Position numbers and translations under genes: made by a program. DNA of 64,000 nucleotides from Fistularia commersonii. Its lineage: Eukaryota; Chordata; Actinopteri; Syngnathiformes; Fistulariidae. Under the pieces are notes generated by a model. The model had not been told where the DNA came from, did no database searches, and saw nothing but the letters and a program-made list of their open reading frames with translations. Where the stretch lies: positions 7,979,965 to 8,043,964 of the forward strand of contig JBBMNZ010000003.1 of the NCBI GenBank assembly GCA_037954325.1, in the 5' to 3' direction. This document shows, piece after piece, positions 47,480-60,084 of the stretch. Each line of letters begins with the position of its first letter. The stretch's first letter is position 1.

Positions 47480-47671
47480 CAGAGGCTGTCAAACTCAAGG
47501 CCCGCGGGCCGGATCAGGCCCACCAATCCGGCTCATAAAGCCGAAAGATGCCAGATTTCTGTCTTTAATATGTTAACAGTCCTTAACATACCATGATTTA
47601 ACCTGTCCTTCTAAATTGAGAGTAGCTTTTCCTCCATTTAGCTCCTGAGCTAAAGTGCGCTTGACACCCTA
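47480..47671. mobile_element. hAT-like miniature element
   Basis: The left end 'cagaggctgtcaaactcaag' is followed by 'gcccgcgggccggatcaggc', a familiar start of Charlie/hAT-type nonautonomous elements. The right end 'gtgcgcttgacaccct' is its imperfect inverse. No ORF. Confidence 0.6.
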
Positions 47672-48599
47672 CATCCGATAGAATGGACATATGTAAGGTT
47701 TTCTGTTGGTTCTGGAGATTAAGCTACATCTCATAGCCGAGTGTCCTCACGAAAAAATTCTTTCCAGCATGGTTGATTTGGTTTATCCTTTATATGTTTT
47801 GTTTTGGAATGATGTTGCCTTGTATTCTGATTCATCAGTGAGTTATAAGAAACTGATGCTCCCACCGGGGTAACAGATAGGTAGAAACTTTTGGAGAGAT
47901 TTTCTAGCGCTCTTTCCCATCTCTGCCCTTTGTGCTGTTAGTCTCAGCACTGAACACCCAGACCAAGAAAAGCAGTGGTAGTAAAACAAAATGTTCACAG
48001 CGTAATTGTGTTCATTTCCAGCTTTTTGTCCTCAAAATTAGATTTTCTCATCATTTTGACAGAAAGTTATTTTCAGCCCCCTTGATGTTTTTTTTTTAAA
48101 TTTGATGACATTTTTTTTTTTTTTTAATTTAATGAAGACAAAACACAATGGAAGTACATAAAAACAAGATGCTGTATCGTAAAATGACTATCAAAATGTT
48201 TTTTCCATTTAATTTATATCTTTATCTTATAACAGAAGAGTACTTGAAGGAAATACATGAAAACATGATGTGATAATAATAACTATCCAATTTTTCTTTT
48301 TTTTTAATTTTATAGAGAGCAGAATATGTGACGGAAAAAACATAAAAACATGATGTTGTGCAGTAAAGTAACAATAAAAAGCAGAAAAACCCCGCAGTGC
48401 AATAAAGCATAATACTAGATTGATAAAAGGGCGCCATGTCTCGTCGTCCCAAAAAAGACAATGGTAGTTTGAGATCTACTGTAGCTGTGTGTAAAAATCT
48501 GCTCTCTTGCGGAAGAAATATATCTCTTGATATATAAAAATATATACATACTTATATGTGTATATAGTGCATGCAAGGTTAATGATGACAGGTACAGTA
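47672..48599. other. Unique AT-rich noncoding stretch
   Basis: T-tracts at about 48,088-48,125 and 48,296-48,305. Repeated 'catgaaaacatgatg' / 'cataaaaacatgatg' phrases near 48,257 and 48,340 suggest a local imperfect duplication. No gene recognised. Confidence 0.4.
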
Positions 48600-48601
48600 T
48601 A

Positions 48602-49167
48602 CAGTGATTCCTCGCTATAACGCGGTTTACTTTTCACGGTTTCGCTATTTCACGGATTTGCATCGCGCATTGTGTTCTGCATTCTGATTGGCTAAAAAGT
48701 CACTCCCCTTCTTCTCTACCTGTGCGTCAATAACGTTGCAGTTTAATATGTACACGTACCTAAAACAGCTTGCCAAATTTACATTACGTATGTGCAAATT
48801 CTCTTGCAATTTCGAGTTTCTCTAAAACCCATAATGTTGACAAAACGCTCCGAACCGACAAAAGCACCTGCGGCAGGGCCCAAGAGGCAGCGGAAGATGC
48901 TATCTATCGCAGATAAAATAAACTTCTGGACATGGTAAGGGAAGGTAAAAGCTATGCGGCTGTAGGTCGGCATTACGGAATAAATGAATCTTCCGTTCGT
49001 TCCATAAAGACAGAAGAAAAAAAACATAAGGACGACAGCAGCAATGTATAATAGAGTATTTAATTGTATAATAATAAAAAAAATAAATAAAGGTTTCTAC
49101 TTCTCGGATTTTGCCTATCACGGGTACTTTTTGGAACGTAACCCCCGCGAAAAACAAGGGTATACTG
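48602..49167 (+). mobile_element. Tigger/pogo-type element, internally deleted
   Basis: Ends 'cagtgattcctcgctataac' and, inverted, 'cagtatacccttgtttttcg' resemble each other ('cagt' start, 'cgcgg' further in). Both sides carry TA (48,600-48,601 and 49,168-49,169), the pogo/mariner target. At 566 bp it is far shorter than an autonomous element (about 2-3 kb), keeps only the start of the transposase, and lacks the DDE catalytic region. Confidence 0.8.
48834..49051 (+). pseudogene. Tigger/pogo transposase N-terminus (CENP-B-type HTH)
   Basis: ATG at 48,834 starts a frame ending RQRKMLSIADKI. After a one-base loss near 48,921 the next frame reads KLLDMVREGKSYAAVGRHYG then INESSVRSIKTEEKKH and stops at 49,051. 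This is the Psq-type helix-turn-helix with which CENP-B and pogo-family transposases bind their terminal repeats. The rest of the transposase is deleted, so this is a remnant. Confidence 0.85.
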
Positions 49168-49169
49168 TA

Positions 49170-49558
49170 TACAATTTTCCAACTTCAGGGTATAAACTGT
49201 TGAAGTTTTTCCAGTTGGTGTGGGGGACAGACGGAGATTGGCCCGGGCAGCTGGGTGTCAACTGACTGTGAGAGGAACATGCAGTGTCCCAGCTGGATGT
49301 AGAGCTCCAACAATCCTGTGCAATGACTTACCACCTGGGTCAAAAACTCTGGAGCTTTCCTTAAGTTTTCTTAGGTCTTTGCCGGGCTTTGCTGCCCACA
49401 TAGGAGATGTTGAGGAACCACACTGAATACTCTAAAATTTTAAAACCAGGTCTTTTTTCTTAGTTTCGGAGAACGTGTCACAGAATATCTTTGATTCTAG
49501 CCAGGAAGTCGACACACTTTTGGAGCGTAGTAAATATTGACTTGACTTCTCTTGTAAT
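49170..49558. other. Unique noncoding stretch
   Basis: No gene or repeat family recognised. Confidence 0.4.
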
Positions 49559-49559
49559 G

Positions 49560-49830
49560 ATGGTTGGTCAGCGGTGAACCGGCAGTTGCTCCCACCATGC
49601 TATGTTACACAAGGTTGGTAAAGGCTGGTGTTTCGACTCTCACTATCTCCCGTCTGCATGTCAAATCATTCTTGAGTAAGACACTGAACCCCGAACTGTC
49701 TCAGATGGCTAGGTTAGCGGCCTTGTATGGCATCTCTAATGCCATCAGTGTGTGACCGTATGTGTGAATGGATGAATCGGTCTCGTGGTAAGGACTTTGA
49801 AACTGCAAGGTGTGAAATAAGTTTAAACCG
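49560..49830 (+). repeat. SINE-B copy
   Basis: Contains 'cttgagtaagacactgaacc', 'cttgtatggcatctctaatg', 'ccatcagtgtgtgaccgtat' and 'gtgtgaatggatgaatcggt', the ordered body of this common fish element. Head and tail are poorly preserved. Confidence 0.6.
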
Positions 49831-49989
49831 ATAAGCATTTTCCTCATCTGCCATATTGACATTGTGAATGCAGTCATGGTATGTAGACAATACTGGTTCA
49901 GAACCTCTATATGGATGAAGGAGTTAATAGGCAAGTGCTTGGCAGTAATGTCAACTATTATGGGAGACTAACTTTATCGACTTGATACT

Positions 49990-50155
49990 TGAGAGAAAAA
50001 AAAAGCACTTTTGCACTTTCTTTTTTTTTTACTTCTTAATGCACTTTATAGGTGTGCTGTGTCAGTGGAGAACACTAAAAAATATATCCCGAAAGCTAAC
50101 ATGTGGTTTTTTTGACAATGACGAATAAAAATACTGATTGACTGATTGACTGAAT
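49990..50155 (+). mobile_element. LINE-like 3' end with (GATTGACT)n tail
   Basis: 'gacaatgacgaataaaaata' is followed by 'ctgattgactgattgactg', typical of LINE 3' ends in fish. No coding part, so the clade is unknown. Confidence 0.35.
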
Positions 50156-53100
50156 GGAAAGTGGATGACAAAACCAATGTGATCTGTTTAAATTTGTGAC
50201 ACAGTGTTAGTTTTGATTGCAGAATTCTTTATTTGCAGTGTATACCACGGTCATGTTTGCTATAACTCATCAAACACACAAAAAAACCCAAAATAAAATC
50301 ACTATAATAACTGTTAAATAATATCTTATAAACTGGTACATGCTGGTGTAACCTGTTGCCTTGGCTGGGGAAAAAAAAAAGCTCATATAATATCATCAGA
50401 AATACTACAGCGATCCAAGTGAAGCTTTGGAAAATCTTAAATATATTAATAAAATGATTGCTTAATTTATATACTTTTAAAAAAAGATTTTAACATTGCA
50501 AAAGTGCTTTCACCAGTGCCAGCCCCACCAGTCTGCAAAGAAAATGCATGTTGCACATGCAACATGTCAAAGAATTTGGGTCGGTTTGACTGTGTGGGGG
50601 CAGATCCCGAGGCAGATCCATAGATGGAAACCTGTCAAGCAACTGTGACTTTTGAACTGCCCTGAAACATCATTTGAAATACCGGATGCAGCCGAATAAG
50701 AGGCAGGCTTGGAGAGAGTACAGCCAAACAATTGCTCTCTTAGGATAAAAGGTAACAAAAAGGTCAGGATGTGTGAACGTAGGAGACGCAAACCAAGTAT
50801 GACCTTTGAAATTTCAAAGCAAAATATGCAAGCATTGAGATGAGGAGATGAGGAGCTTGTGTAGTAGTCAGCGTAGTACAGATAATACATGAAGCCTTAG
50901 AAAAGTTAGACGTTCTAAAAGCCTGACGGCATCCGGTGAATGGGCTGCGTACCACGGTGTTACTCTTGCAGTGCAGGCTCTCGTGAGGAGTCTGGTCACA
51001 ATCAGGGAAAAAGTAGCTGAGAAGTCGTAGCGAGACAGATTGAACCAAAAGATTGGATTTACATTTATGCTAATCTTGGCCCCAACCGGGAAACACCGCC
51101 TCTGAATGGATCCAAATTATTTTTAACCGTGCTTCAGAAAACAGAGCTCAGCCCACTACTCACAGCGGAGGAAGTAGTTTCCTGTGTGCCAAATATGTCC
51201 ATGAAATGCCCGAGCACTTCAGAGCGCATGATGTATTTTGGGACTTTTCGGTGAATAAATCTCGATGATGAAGACTCACACCTGTCTACCCACATTGCTC
51301 CCAGAAAGTTAAGATCCCTATGTTTGTCATTTGGGAGATTCCTGGGACTGTAAGTGTCGCTGCAAAACAACTGTGCGGAAGATTGAGGGTCTAGACGGAG
51401 TTATGAATCTCATCAGTGGGGAGACTTTTTGAAGGGATGTTTCCAGGGCATGAGCATAAGGTCAAAGTTGGGGTAAAATAAATGCCAATACCCCAGAAAA
51501 ATTGGGAGATCCCAAATCTGGCTGAGGCTATATACCTTAATTTACAGACGTCAGTCTCCTTCCAAGAAAGCTGGAGAAGAGTCGGCACATGGAAGAAAAT
51601 AAAGACTTTGTCAGAAGGCCTTGCAGAGGCCTGCTAAGAAGGCATTGAAACAGTTTACCTGCAGGGTGGACAACTCCTCAGGTACGTGGCTTTCATTGTA
51701 TGCCATTGCAAATCCACACGTGTGGAGTTATTTGCTACATTTTGCAGTTGTGAGGTATTACTTTAGTATCTCTATGAAAAAGACATCTTGGTCAAGTGGA
51801 ACCACAAGCTGCCATGAAGCCAATTAAAAAAAAAAAAATCTTTGAACCAAAGAGAAAGCAGATGAAGATGCCGCTTTAGCAGAGAAGAAACAAATATTGA
51901 ATTGTTGCTAGTCAGGGAAGAGACTGCAGATTTTGAGTTGTCCTTTCAGACAGTAGACCAAGAATTGAGCACTGAACACGGTTATATCCCTGAGGATAAA
52001 TTATATAAATTCAGGAGGAACAGAACAGCACACAGTGAAATGCAGTTATTGAAGAACATCATATTCAAAGGGTAGACTAATAAAAAAAAATGCAATACTA
52101 ACTGAAATGAAGACTTTGCGGGCCCCATATGTACGGCATACCCTATATAGTCAGAAGGGGTAGTGATTCTCAATGTGCTCATTCCTAGTCAAGGAGGTCA
52201 GAAAAAATGTTCGGCGAGAGAGATGGGGAGGATGTCTGATCTACAAGCAACAGAAATACTCAATGTATCAATGGGATAAACACGGTACGGTAGTGCTGCA
52301 TACATTATGGTGTTTGTTAATGTGAACGTCAATGTTGTATTTGTCATTTTCATGAAGATACTGAGTCGGAGAGGTGTTTTCTTGATCTGTAATACCTCCC
52401 TCAGCTTGACACGACTTAAATTGAGTTGTTACACTCAACCTTATCTGCTGCAGACACTTGTAGGCACATGTTGGTCCTTCCAGAGAAGCGGTGTATTTTT
52501 AAACCTTCCCCATTAGCAATTCAGAGCAGTTAAAAGTAACACTTTTCATAATAACAGCCAAAGGGTGTTTGATTCATAGAAGAGTGTACACATTATTTAA
52601 ATAAGTATTATTAAGTTCCTCTGCAGTACATAAGCGGAGCAACCGAGGCCACGGTATTGTTGCGTACTATTGGACTCGCTTGGTTAGATAATATCTGATA
52701 ATATGTCTGACCAAACAAACTGTTTTGACCTTTGTTGGCTTTCAGCGTTATAAATAAACAAAGCGGACAAGATCATGTTTGAGCATGATTGATAGATATA
52801 TGGATAGATAGAATGTAATCATAAGAACAACAACAATAATATATAATATTTCATATGATACAATGATTATTATATAATTGAAGTCCCATTTTCTGTCTAT
52901 TTATGATAATCTAGCCCTCGTCATTAAGTACCATTGATAGTCAAAAATTTTGTACTGCGTGGTAACATAATAATTTAAGATGCTTGTCACAAAGCAGTGT
53001 CTATCTTTTCTAGTGTCAGTCCATCTCCTTTTTGTCATTTATTGCAGAGCACTTCAGCTGATCATGCTCTTGACAATAATGTTGGCCGCTAGATTTCAAT

Positions 53101-53366
53101 TTAATACTTCAGCTGGCCAGCTATGTCAGAATGTCTCAAAAAATTTAAATAAAAAAAAACAAAAAAAACAAAAAACAAATTAACCATTCAATTCCCATTT
53201 TATAAACAACCTGTGTGTGTTTTTTTTTAAATTTTTTTCTTCCGCAATTTTTATCCAGCTTAGCAGGGGTCAGAGTCATGGTGGTGATATTCAAGCCTTT
53301 CTTTGTCTTCAAAGTGACGATTCTAAGGAAGTATGATGAATAAAAAAAAAAAATTAAAAAAAAAAA

Positions 53367-53368
<2 letters not shown>
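50156..53368. other. Long unique AT-rich noncoding stretch
   Basis: No gene, RNA or known repeat recognised. A 20-bp palindrome 'catgttgcacatgcaacatg' lies at 50,547-50,566. 50,900-52,200 has a purine-rich style (GAAG/GAGG phrases) that may be a decayed retroelement, but no conserved protein block is readable. Confidence 0.35.

Positions 53369-53417
<49 letters not shown>
53369..53417. repeat. (TA)n microsatellite
   Basis: TA repeats with one interruption ('tatttata'), next to an A-tract. Confidence 0.95.
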
Positions 53418-56400
53418 GTCAAATGAAATTATCAGCTACAGGTTTAGTATTAAACAGCTGCTGAATGGTTTCCTCAAATGCAACAGTGATGTTATTGAGC
53501 CAGAGGAGTGTGTATTGATACTGTTCAAATAATGGATGTCTGCAGTTGTAGGTGGACGATCATCTGCAGATCGCCACTCCTGTTCAGTCATTCAGGCGAG
53601 CGCCATCGTCTGTCACATGAGAACCGCCTCGGTAGACGTGGGTAACTCGGAGTCCTCTCATTGTCATGATTAACCATTGTCTATATTCCCCATGAAGAGC
53701 AATAGCTAGCCGACACGACAGTCTCTCAGCCGAATGCTTCTTTATGGCTTTTCATTTTGCTCTCTGCCATTTACAATGATGGAATGCATCATTGAGGGTT
53801 ACGCAGATGCATTAAACCGCCCTAACAGCCTTCCAGTTTTCAAAAAGCCATATCCAGCTGGGTCACTACTAGTCCCATTTTTCTTCTGCAGTGTAAAAAT
53901 ATAAATAAATGACTCAAAGTAGAATGAATCCTCAGCCCAATGCGTCTTTACGGCTGGAATCCTTGCGGTACCTCAGTAACACCTCGACGCAAAAGAGTTG
54001 CGACGATAAATTAGGACAAAACTGCACTCAAAAGACCAATGACCACTTCAGGCTTTCAAATTATTGGGCAACCATCCTCCTCATAAATCACCAAATACAA
54101 ATTGGCAATCGGTTTGGTCTATATCTTCATTAACTGAATTAGAACCCAGGTCTGCTCAAAATAATTCATATTCATTTTAACCAGTTGAAGCAGTAAAGAT
54201 TAAAATCGAAGCGTATTTGAAACTATTACAGACACTTCTGTTTTCTCATGTGTCCACTTGCAGGTATTGCATAACCCAAAGCAAAATCACAGATTTGGTC
54301 AAAAACGTATCAAGAAGATGACAGTAGTTGAAGATGGGTTAAGTTATACATGACGAATATACACCCTTACAAATCCAACTTTATACATTTTATCTTAAAA
54401 GCCAACTCAGTTATCTTGGGAAATGAAGGCGAAATGCAGACTTTATCTGGCTGTCAGCTCGGGGTGCATTGGCGTTGTGTATCGGTGTGTGTGTGTGTGT
54501 GTGTGTATCGAGATCACTTAAAGGCTCCAGAACAGCTGAGGATTTTAGCTCTTATCAGTCTTTTACCTTACAGCAGGAACCACAACACATCTGTCAGATC
54601 TGATGGTGGCTCATTCAAAGAAACTTGTAAAAAAAAGCAATATGATGTGGCTTAGTTCCGAGACCGTCAGTGTCGTGTGCAATATCTGAACGGGCGGGTT
54701 GACATTTGGTGAGAAAGTATTTAAAATGAGTGATGTCCAGGGATCTGGAATCTCTGGATCATTTGTTGAACTGATATATCTTCATGTCACGTTGCAAAAA
54801 TTGCGAAAAGGTGGTGTACGGACAGCGGACGTGTACAAGAGAATGAACAATGCACTGCAATAACAATGTCAAAGTGGCACTTTGTTTTTGACAAAGGTAA
54901 TGCATGTAATTATTAAAGCAAAAATTTGAGAACGGTGGAAATTGTTTTGCAAAATATAAGTGAGCTGGCCATTCCTGTTAGGTGTTTTCTTAAATGTAAT
55001 TAGTTTCATTATACAAGTATAATTATTATTATTATTATTGTTAGCATTATATATTTTGATGATTATATTTTCATCTTACTCTACAACCAAATTACATTTC
55101 AAAGAAATGGTTGTATGAGTGCTCCTACCAATGGTTTATGTTGAAACTTGCAGGGTTAGCTGGACATTATACAATTTAATTATAAAATATGAAAATGGCG
55201 TCATTTTATCCAAATACACAAATGTGTTAAAAGCACAAATCGTTTTTGGAGGTAGCAGTAACACAAATTTTTGACCACTTAGCAATTACTGAGTTTATCA
55301 TTGTCTCCCTTCCTTGTGGCATCTTTGACACACTTGATATTAGTTAGATAGACCTTTGAACAGTGAGATCTTAACTCCCACAATTACATCATCAGAGGTG
55401 TAAACTTGACATCACCCACGTAAAAATGTGCAGACTGATTCCCTGATGAACTTTATATAACAAGTCTTGAGCAATACTTCCATTATATTTCTCTTTGCTG
55501 CACCCTAATAGATTATAGCTTTGGGCTCTCATGGGGTCACACATTTTATATCAACAGCAGCAATAACAAGAACACTAATAAGAATACTAATAATAATACC
55601 AATAGAATCATAACACCAACATTTAAATTGTGCTGCTACTTCCTACTATGTAATTATATATATATATTCATATATATCCTGCTTCAATTTATTTTTGTTC
55701 CGACAGCATTGATGGATAACACTTGAGTATTATATTATTATTTAATTATTACATCATTATATTTTAATTGTGGTTGTTGTTGTAGGCGTTATTTTTAATG
55801 AAATTATTATTTTTTTGATTATAATAATAATTACTAATAGTATCACTATTATAATTATTGTTGTTGTTGCTGTTGTTATTATTATGATTACATATTTGTC
55901 CTGGTGTGTCCCTGTCACGCACACATAAAATATATCCATTCAATTGTAAAATCCTCTGTATTTTCTTTTTTATTAATGTTTTGTTCATATTATTCATCAT
56001 CTTAATAATATACTGTAGATGACAAGCTATTATGTGTAAATATAAAACCACAAGATTACAGTACGCGTATATTGTGTTTTAAGACATATTGTCAATGGCA
56101 AAGATGGTGGTAAGGTGCAAAGCACCTTGCTGCACCGCGCTGCATCTGCGGGGTCAAAACCACAGTATTTACATTGGTACAAATAAAGGACACAGAAGTG
56201 ATCAAACAAATACAAGACAGGTTTCAAATAAATGAAACCCGAAAAACACTTTGTATTCTCACTTACCCCCAATTTGATTTTATTTTTTTATTTTTTTTAT
56301 TGCAAATACTGAAGAAAGTCTGAACAATCCAAAGTGTTCTGATTGAATGAACTCCACTTGTTTTCAACAAACAAATCCTCAACTTTGTTTTGACTGTAGC

Positions 56401-57309
56401 CTGTGGTGTGATTCAGTATGCCTACTTTAATAATATCAGGTGCAGGTCAAACATGCTTGACAATACTGAACACCTTTTGAGGCACATATTGCCCATCGCG
56501 CAGTGAGCCAGCACGGCCTGAGATTTATTTATTTTATTTTTTTGAAGGAAGTGGCGGCTACCCCGGCGCCTCACCTCGCATAAGGAAACACAAACACAAC
56601 ACACACCCACTGATCCCATCCTGTTTCTAGTTGTGGATGTTGTCAATCTGATAGGCGGAAGGAGGATGAAACAAGGCTTGAAGTGTAACCTAGTGATGGG
56701 GGAATGAGCTCCCAGTCCGGCGAGGGGGCCGGCTGCGGGGATCCTGCTCATTATTTTGCCAGCTGTAAGAGGCAGTCGCAGCTTCACAGTGTTGTGTTAC
56801 GGAACGGGGAAAAAAAATAAAAAATAAAATAAAAAATTGCATGCGGCTATTTTCGGTGGACAGGCTGAGATGCAGCCACGGGAGAAAGTAGAGTTACATT
56901 ATGTTAGATACAAATATCGGGTCATACAATGTCAATATTACACGAAATTATAGTTTGAGACCAACATGGCAAGGTGGAAGAATAATCCCTCAGGGAACGG
57001 TCTGGATCCTGATGCATCCTCAAATCCAGGGCTCTCATTTACGTTTCAATTCAGTTTTTTAATTTCTTTTCTTCCCCCCTCGAGTTACAGTCTCATGTCG
57101 ACCTACTAAATCTCTCTCTGGCATGAATACACTCTGCTTTTTGTCCTGACACGAAAAGAAGCGGGTGTGCAATGTCCCTTCCACTCCTACAGTCCATTAA
57201 TTTTGTTCCTTGTTGAATCAAACAGATGTTGGGGTTAATAACAACTACCTGTTTATAGAATAGGCTAGAAGGTTACAAAGTAATTAATCCCAATTGGGGC
57301 AAAAATAAC
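53418..57309. other. Long AT-rich noncoding stretch with microsatellites
   Basis: (GT)n at 54,485-54,507, (TTA)n at about 55,024-55,040, ATA/AAT-rich at 55,560-55,610, and trinucleotide-rich at 55,725-55,885. 53,420-54,130 is repeat-free. No gene or known transposon recognised. Confidence 0.45.
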
Positions 57310-57617
57310 TACTTTAATGATGACAAAGACATAGACTAAAGCCTCAGTCCATGTGATCCAACAGGTTTCACTTCTTTGTCTGGTTTTCCACATTTCAATC
57401 CAGGCAATCCCCAAAAGTTGCTCCTTTGTCTCCAACGACTGACACCCCATGAACATAAGACCCCCCTATGACTAGTTTCTGCCGATCAACTCCGCCAACC
57501 AGCCACCATAACCTAGACCCGCCCAAAACCCTGGCAGTTATATTCAGAAAACCCCAACAGGTCACCAGAACTGAAGAAGCCTCTCAGATGAGGGGTGAAA
57601 TGTCTTCAAGTAAAATA
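57310..57617 (+). repeat. Foldback-family repeat, centre plus one arm
   Basis: 'tccatgtgatccaacaggtt', 'caatccccaaaagttgctcc' and 'gtttctgccgatcaactccg', then the arm 'taacctagacccgcccaaaa' and 'agcctctcagatgaggggtg'. Inverse orientation of 44,262-44,594. Confidence 0.8.
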
Positions 57618-57649
57618 ATTCAACAATAGACTAAAGGAGTAAAGGAACC

Positions 57650-57960
57650 TCAAGTACAACAATCCCGGCTCAGTTTATACAGGATTTCTTTCACGCACCT
57701 AGAAATCAATGCACACCGAATACAATCCGTGTCAAAGGGCAGCCCTGGTGGTGGTGAAGCCCGACACTGACCACATGAGACACAGCCAAGAGCAAAGTCT
57801 TTAAAACACTTTAGGTCCAGATGAGCATACTCCCACGAACCCCTCAGGAGCCATGTGAGAGATGGTCCACCGTTCCACGACCTGAGCAAGAAGAAATCGG
57901 TTGAGACGGCTCTTGCGTCTGATGAGGATGGTGCTTCCCCGGTGCTTCCCGTGGGAGGAG
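57650..57960 (-). pseudogene. Rex3-like reverse transcriptase remnant
   Basis: Minus-strand frames give SGRGTVDHL, GSWEYAHLDLKCFKDFALG and VGLHHHQGCPLT, matching in order the GRGT, FVDLEKAFD and GLRQGCPLSP blocks of a Rex3-type RT. The strand also carries 'cagggctgccctttgacac', a well-known conserved Rex3 RT stretch. Frames shift repeatedly and the YADD region is absent. Confidence 0.7.
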
Positions 57961-58764
57961 AGGATTACATATGTGGTCCGGCCTGGTAACACGAGGAGGA
58001 TGGGGTCCGTATTTTGGGGAAGGGATGCCTCGGTCCGACAACTCAGTCTGCCGCTTCGGCAACCCAGCGGGAGAATGATTAATTTGAAGATACAGGCTCG
58101 TAGGTGATAATTGTAAGTCTTCATTGCCATATCTGATCGGACCCTGTGTATTATTACAGTAACACCGCAAATCCTCCTGACTCGTGCATGGAAATGAAAA
58201 ACCTTCCAACCTTCTAAACACAAGGGGCAGTTCAGAAGGTGGCTTTGGCTCGCCGACAGCTGATTCCTGCCTTTGGTCCGCACCGGAGCGAGCGAAGATT
58301 ACCCTTATCTGCTCTGCGCTGCCAAACATAACCAAACGCCAGGGGCCGGAGCCGCGGAGCAGCGGAGATGATCAGTGGCCTGCTGGGGAGCAAGACAATG
58401 CTGCAGGATTGCAGACATGCAACAACCGGGATGTTTATGTTAGTCTCTTTGTCGAGATTGCTTTTGTGTCTGCGGTTATTTAGATTACTCATCGCTCCCC
58501 CCAGTGCACTCCTCTCATATCTCTTCAGGCTCCGGCTCCGCCACTGCAGGACTTTTCCCAATCGTGTTCCACATGATGGAGAGACCTCAGCGCCATCCGC
58601 ACCCCCCCCCTCAAGTGGCTCTTCCCAGAGCATTTATGGTTGCTGTCGGGCTTGCAAAAGTACTGTCCCAGTTCTGAACAGCTGCCCACTGTGCAATGAA
58701 ATGGCCCAAGTATACCCCCCTTTTAGATCCCCACCAGAGGACAAAGGCTCCCACTCCTATGCCG
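57961..58764. other. GC-rich unique stretch
   Basis: Overlapping long frames on both strands (up to 163 codons on the minus strand, partly over the Rex3 remnant) result from GC richness. 58,170-58,560 is repeat-free. Candidate conserved noncoding DNA, no exon supported. Confidence 0.35.
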
Positions 58765-59010
58765 TTTAACTCCATACAGGGTGGGGTGGACAAGTCATTG
58801 GGTGAAAGGCGGAGCTCACCCTGGACTATTTGCCAGTCCATCACATGGCCACACATAGAAACATACAACTATTCAAATGCTCAGTTTCACGTCTTGAGCA
58901 ATTTTGGATTTCCGATGAAACCCCTGCATGTTTTTGGGCTGTGAGAAGAAACTGGTGTTGTGAGGTTGCTGTGAGGCGGAAGCACTAACCGCCGCGCTAC
59001 CCAATGCTCA
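58765..59010 (-). repeat. SINE-A copy
   Basis: Complement of 'aaggcggagctcaccctgga', 'ccagtccatcacatggccac' and one unit. Body: complement of 'tgtttttgggctgtgagaag'. Head: complement of 'gctgtgaggcggaagcacta' and 'ccgccgcgctaccc'. An unexpanded copy. Confidence 0.8.
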
Positions 59011-59191
59011 ATTTGTCGTCTTCAATTAATATCGGACTTTTTTGCTGATTATTCTCACATCCAGCCGTCTCCTTCCTCGATTCAGATTCACCACTGAACA
59101 CTATCCCACCAACTCTTCTAGTTCCAGAGGGTCATATTTTATTCTGTACTTGCAGTCTTTCAATTCTTTTTTTTTTTTATTTGCCTCTCAG

Positions 59192-59263
59192 GTCTTTACG
59201 ACCTGCACAGGTCCAGCGCGTCTTACCTAAAGAACCTCGACCTGAGCGACTATAAAGTGGCCC
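59192..59263 (+). CDS. Possible 72-nt protein-coding exon of an unrecognised gene
   Basis: A pyrimidine run ending 'atttgcctctcag' at 59,191 looks like a good splice acceptor. The next 72 nt are open in one frame with phase 1 at both borders (x|LYDLHR..SSASYLKNLDLSDYK..VA|x). 'gtaaaa' at 59,264 could be the donor, though a C before it makes it weak. Codons are strongly biased to G/C third positions (CTG, AGC, AAG, AAC, CTC, GAC, GTG, GCC) while the flanks are A/T-rich. LKNLDLS resembles a leucine-rich-repeat core, but that alone is weak evidence. The frame stays open to 59,568, and another donor-like 'cag|gtcagt' lies at 59,551. Family unknown. It could be chance. Confidence 0.3.
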
Positions 59264-59805
59264 GTAAAAAAATAAAAGGAAGAAAAGAAAAAGAAAGCTG
59301 GGAGTTCAAGCAAACCTCCAGGGCGTCGCGGCACCTCCGACGTGCAGCAGCTGTCGAATGTACGACTATGAGCATCTGCCTCCTGCACGGATTCCAAACC
59401 ATCAAAACGTGCGAAAAAAAAATGAAATTTAAAATTACGAAGCCTGGAACGCGTTTGCACCTGTTGTCAATTATAGAACTACTCGTGGGCGATTACGGAC
59501 CGAGTGGATGTGTGGCCTGGCAGAACACGCCCCTCAGTGCTCTTATTTCAGGTCAGTTTTATGACTAAGTGAGGTGGACAGAAGGGCCGGTGAGCTGTTG
59601 AGTTTAAGCGCTCATACAGCTTCATCCGGGTGGCCGGTGCTTGACACACACCGTAATTAAAGGAGCTGCTCGGTTAGAAAAAGCTCAGGAGTATCTTCAG
59701 TTCCGACATCATGCCCAGCCACTTTTAGTCTCACATCATCTGAGTGTAGAGATGCTCCGCTGTACGGACAGGGAGGGGCGGTCAACTAAAGTGAAGTGCA
59801 AAAAA
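59264..59805. other. Unique noncoding stretch
   Basis: Begins A-rich (intron-like), then GC-balanced. No other feature supported. Confidence 0.4.
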
Positions 59806-60030
59806 AAGGGTGCGTTTCTGTCTCGAAGCAAGAAGGTCCCTGGTTCAATTCCGGGTGCTTCTATCTCTGGCAGTTTAGATTGTCACCCCATCTACGAGTG
59901 AGATTCTTTCAGTTTTCCAGTTTTCTCCCAAAAACATGCAGCAGGGTCATTGGAGACTCTAAAATTGTCAGGCGTGTTGATGAAAGAGTGAATATTTGTA
60001 TCTCGATCTTCCGAGCAAATGACGCAGTGA
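59806..60030 (+). repeat. SINE-A copy
   Basis: Head piece 'gaagcaagaaggtccctggt' with B-box-like 'ggttcaattcc' (59,838-59,848). Body 'ccaaaaacatgcagcaggg' and 'cattggagactctaaaattg'. One unit 'gaaagagtgaatatttgtat'. The tail is missing. Confidence 0.75.
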
Positions 60031-60084
60031 TTGTTTTCTCGATGTCAAATGTTATGTAATGTTTTTTTCAGATGTTTTTATTCA

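Noticed and set aside
57801..58335. 160- and 163-codon overlapping minus-strand frames
   Set aside because: They overlap each other in two frames over GC-rich DNA, and part of one is a frameshifted Rex3 RT remnant.
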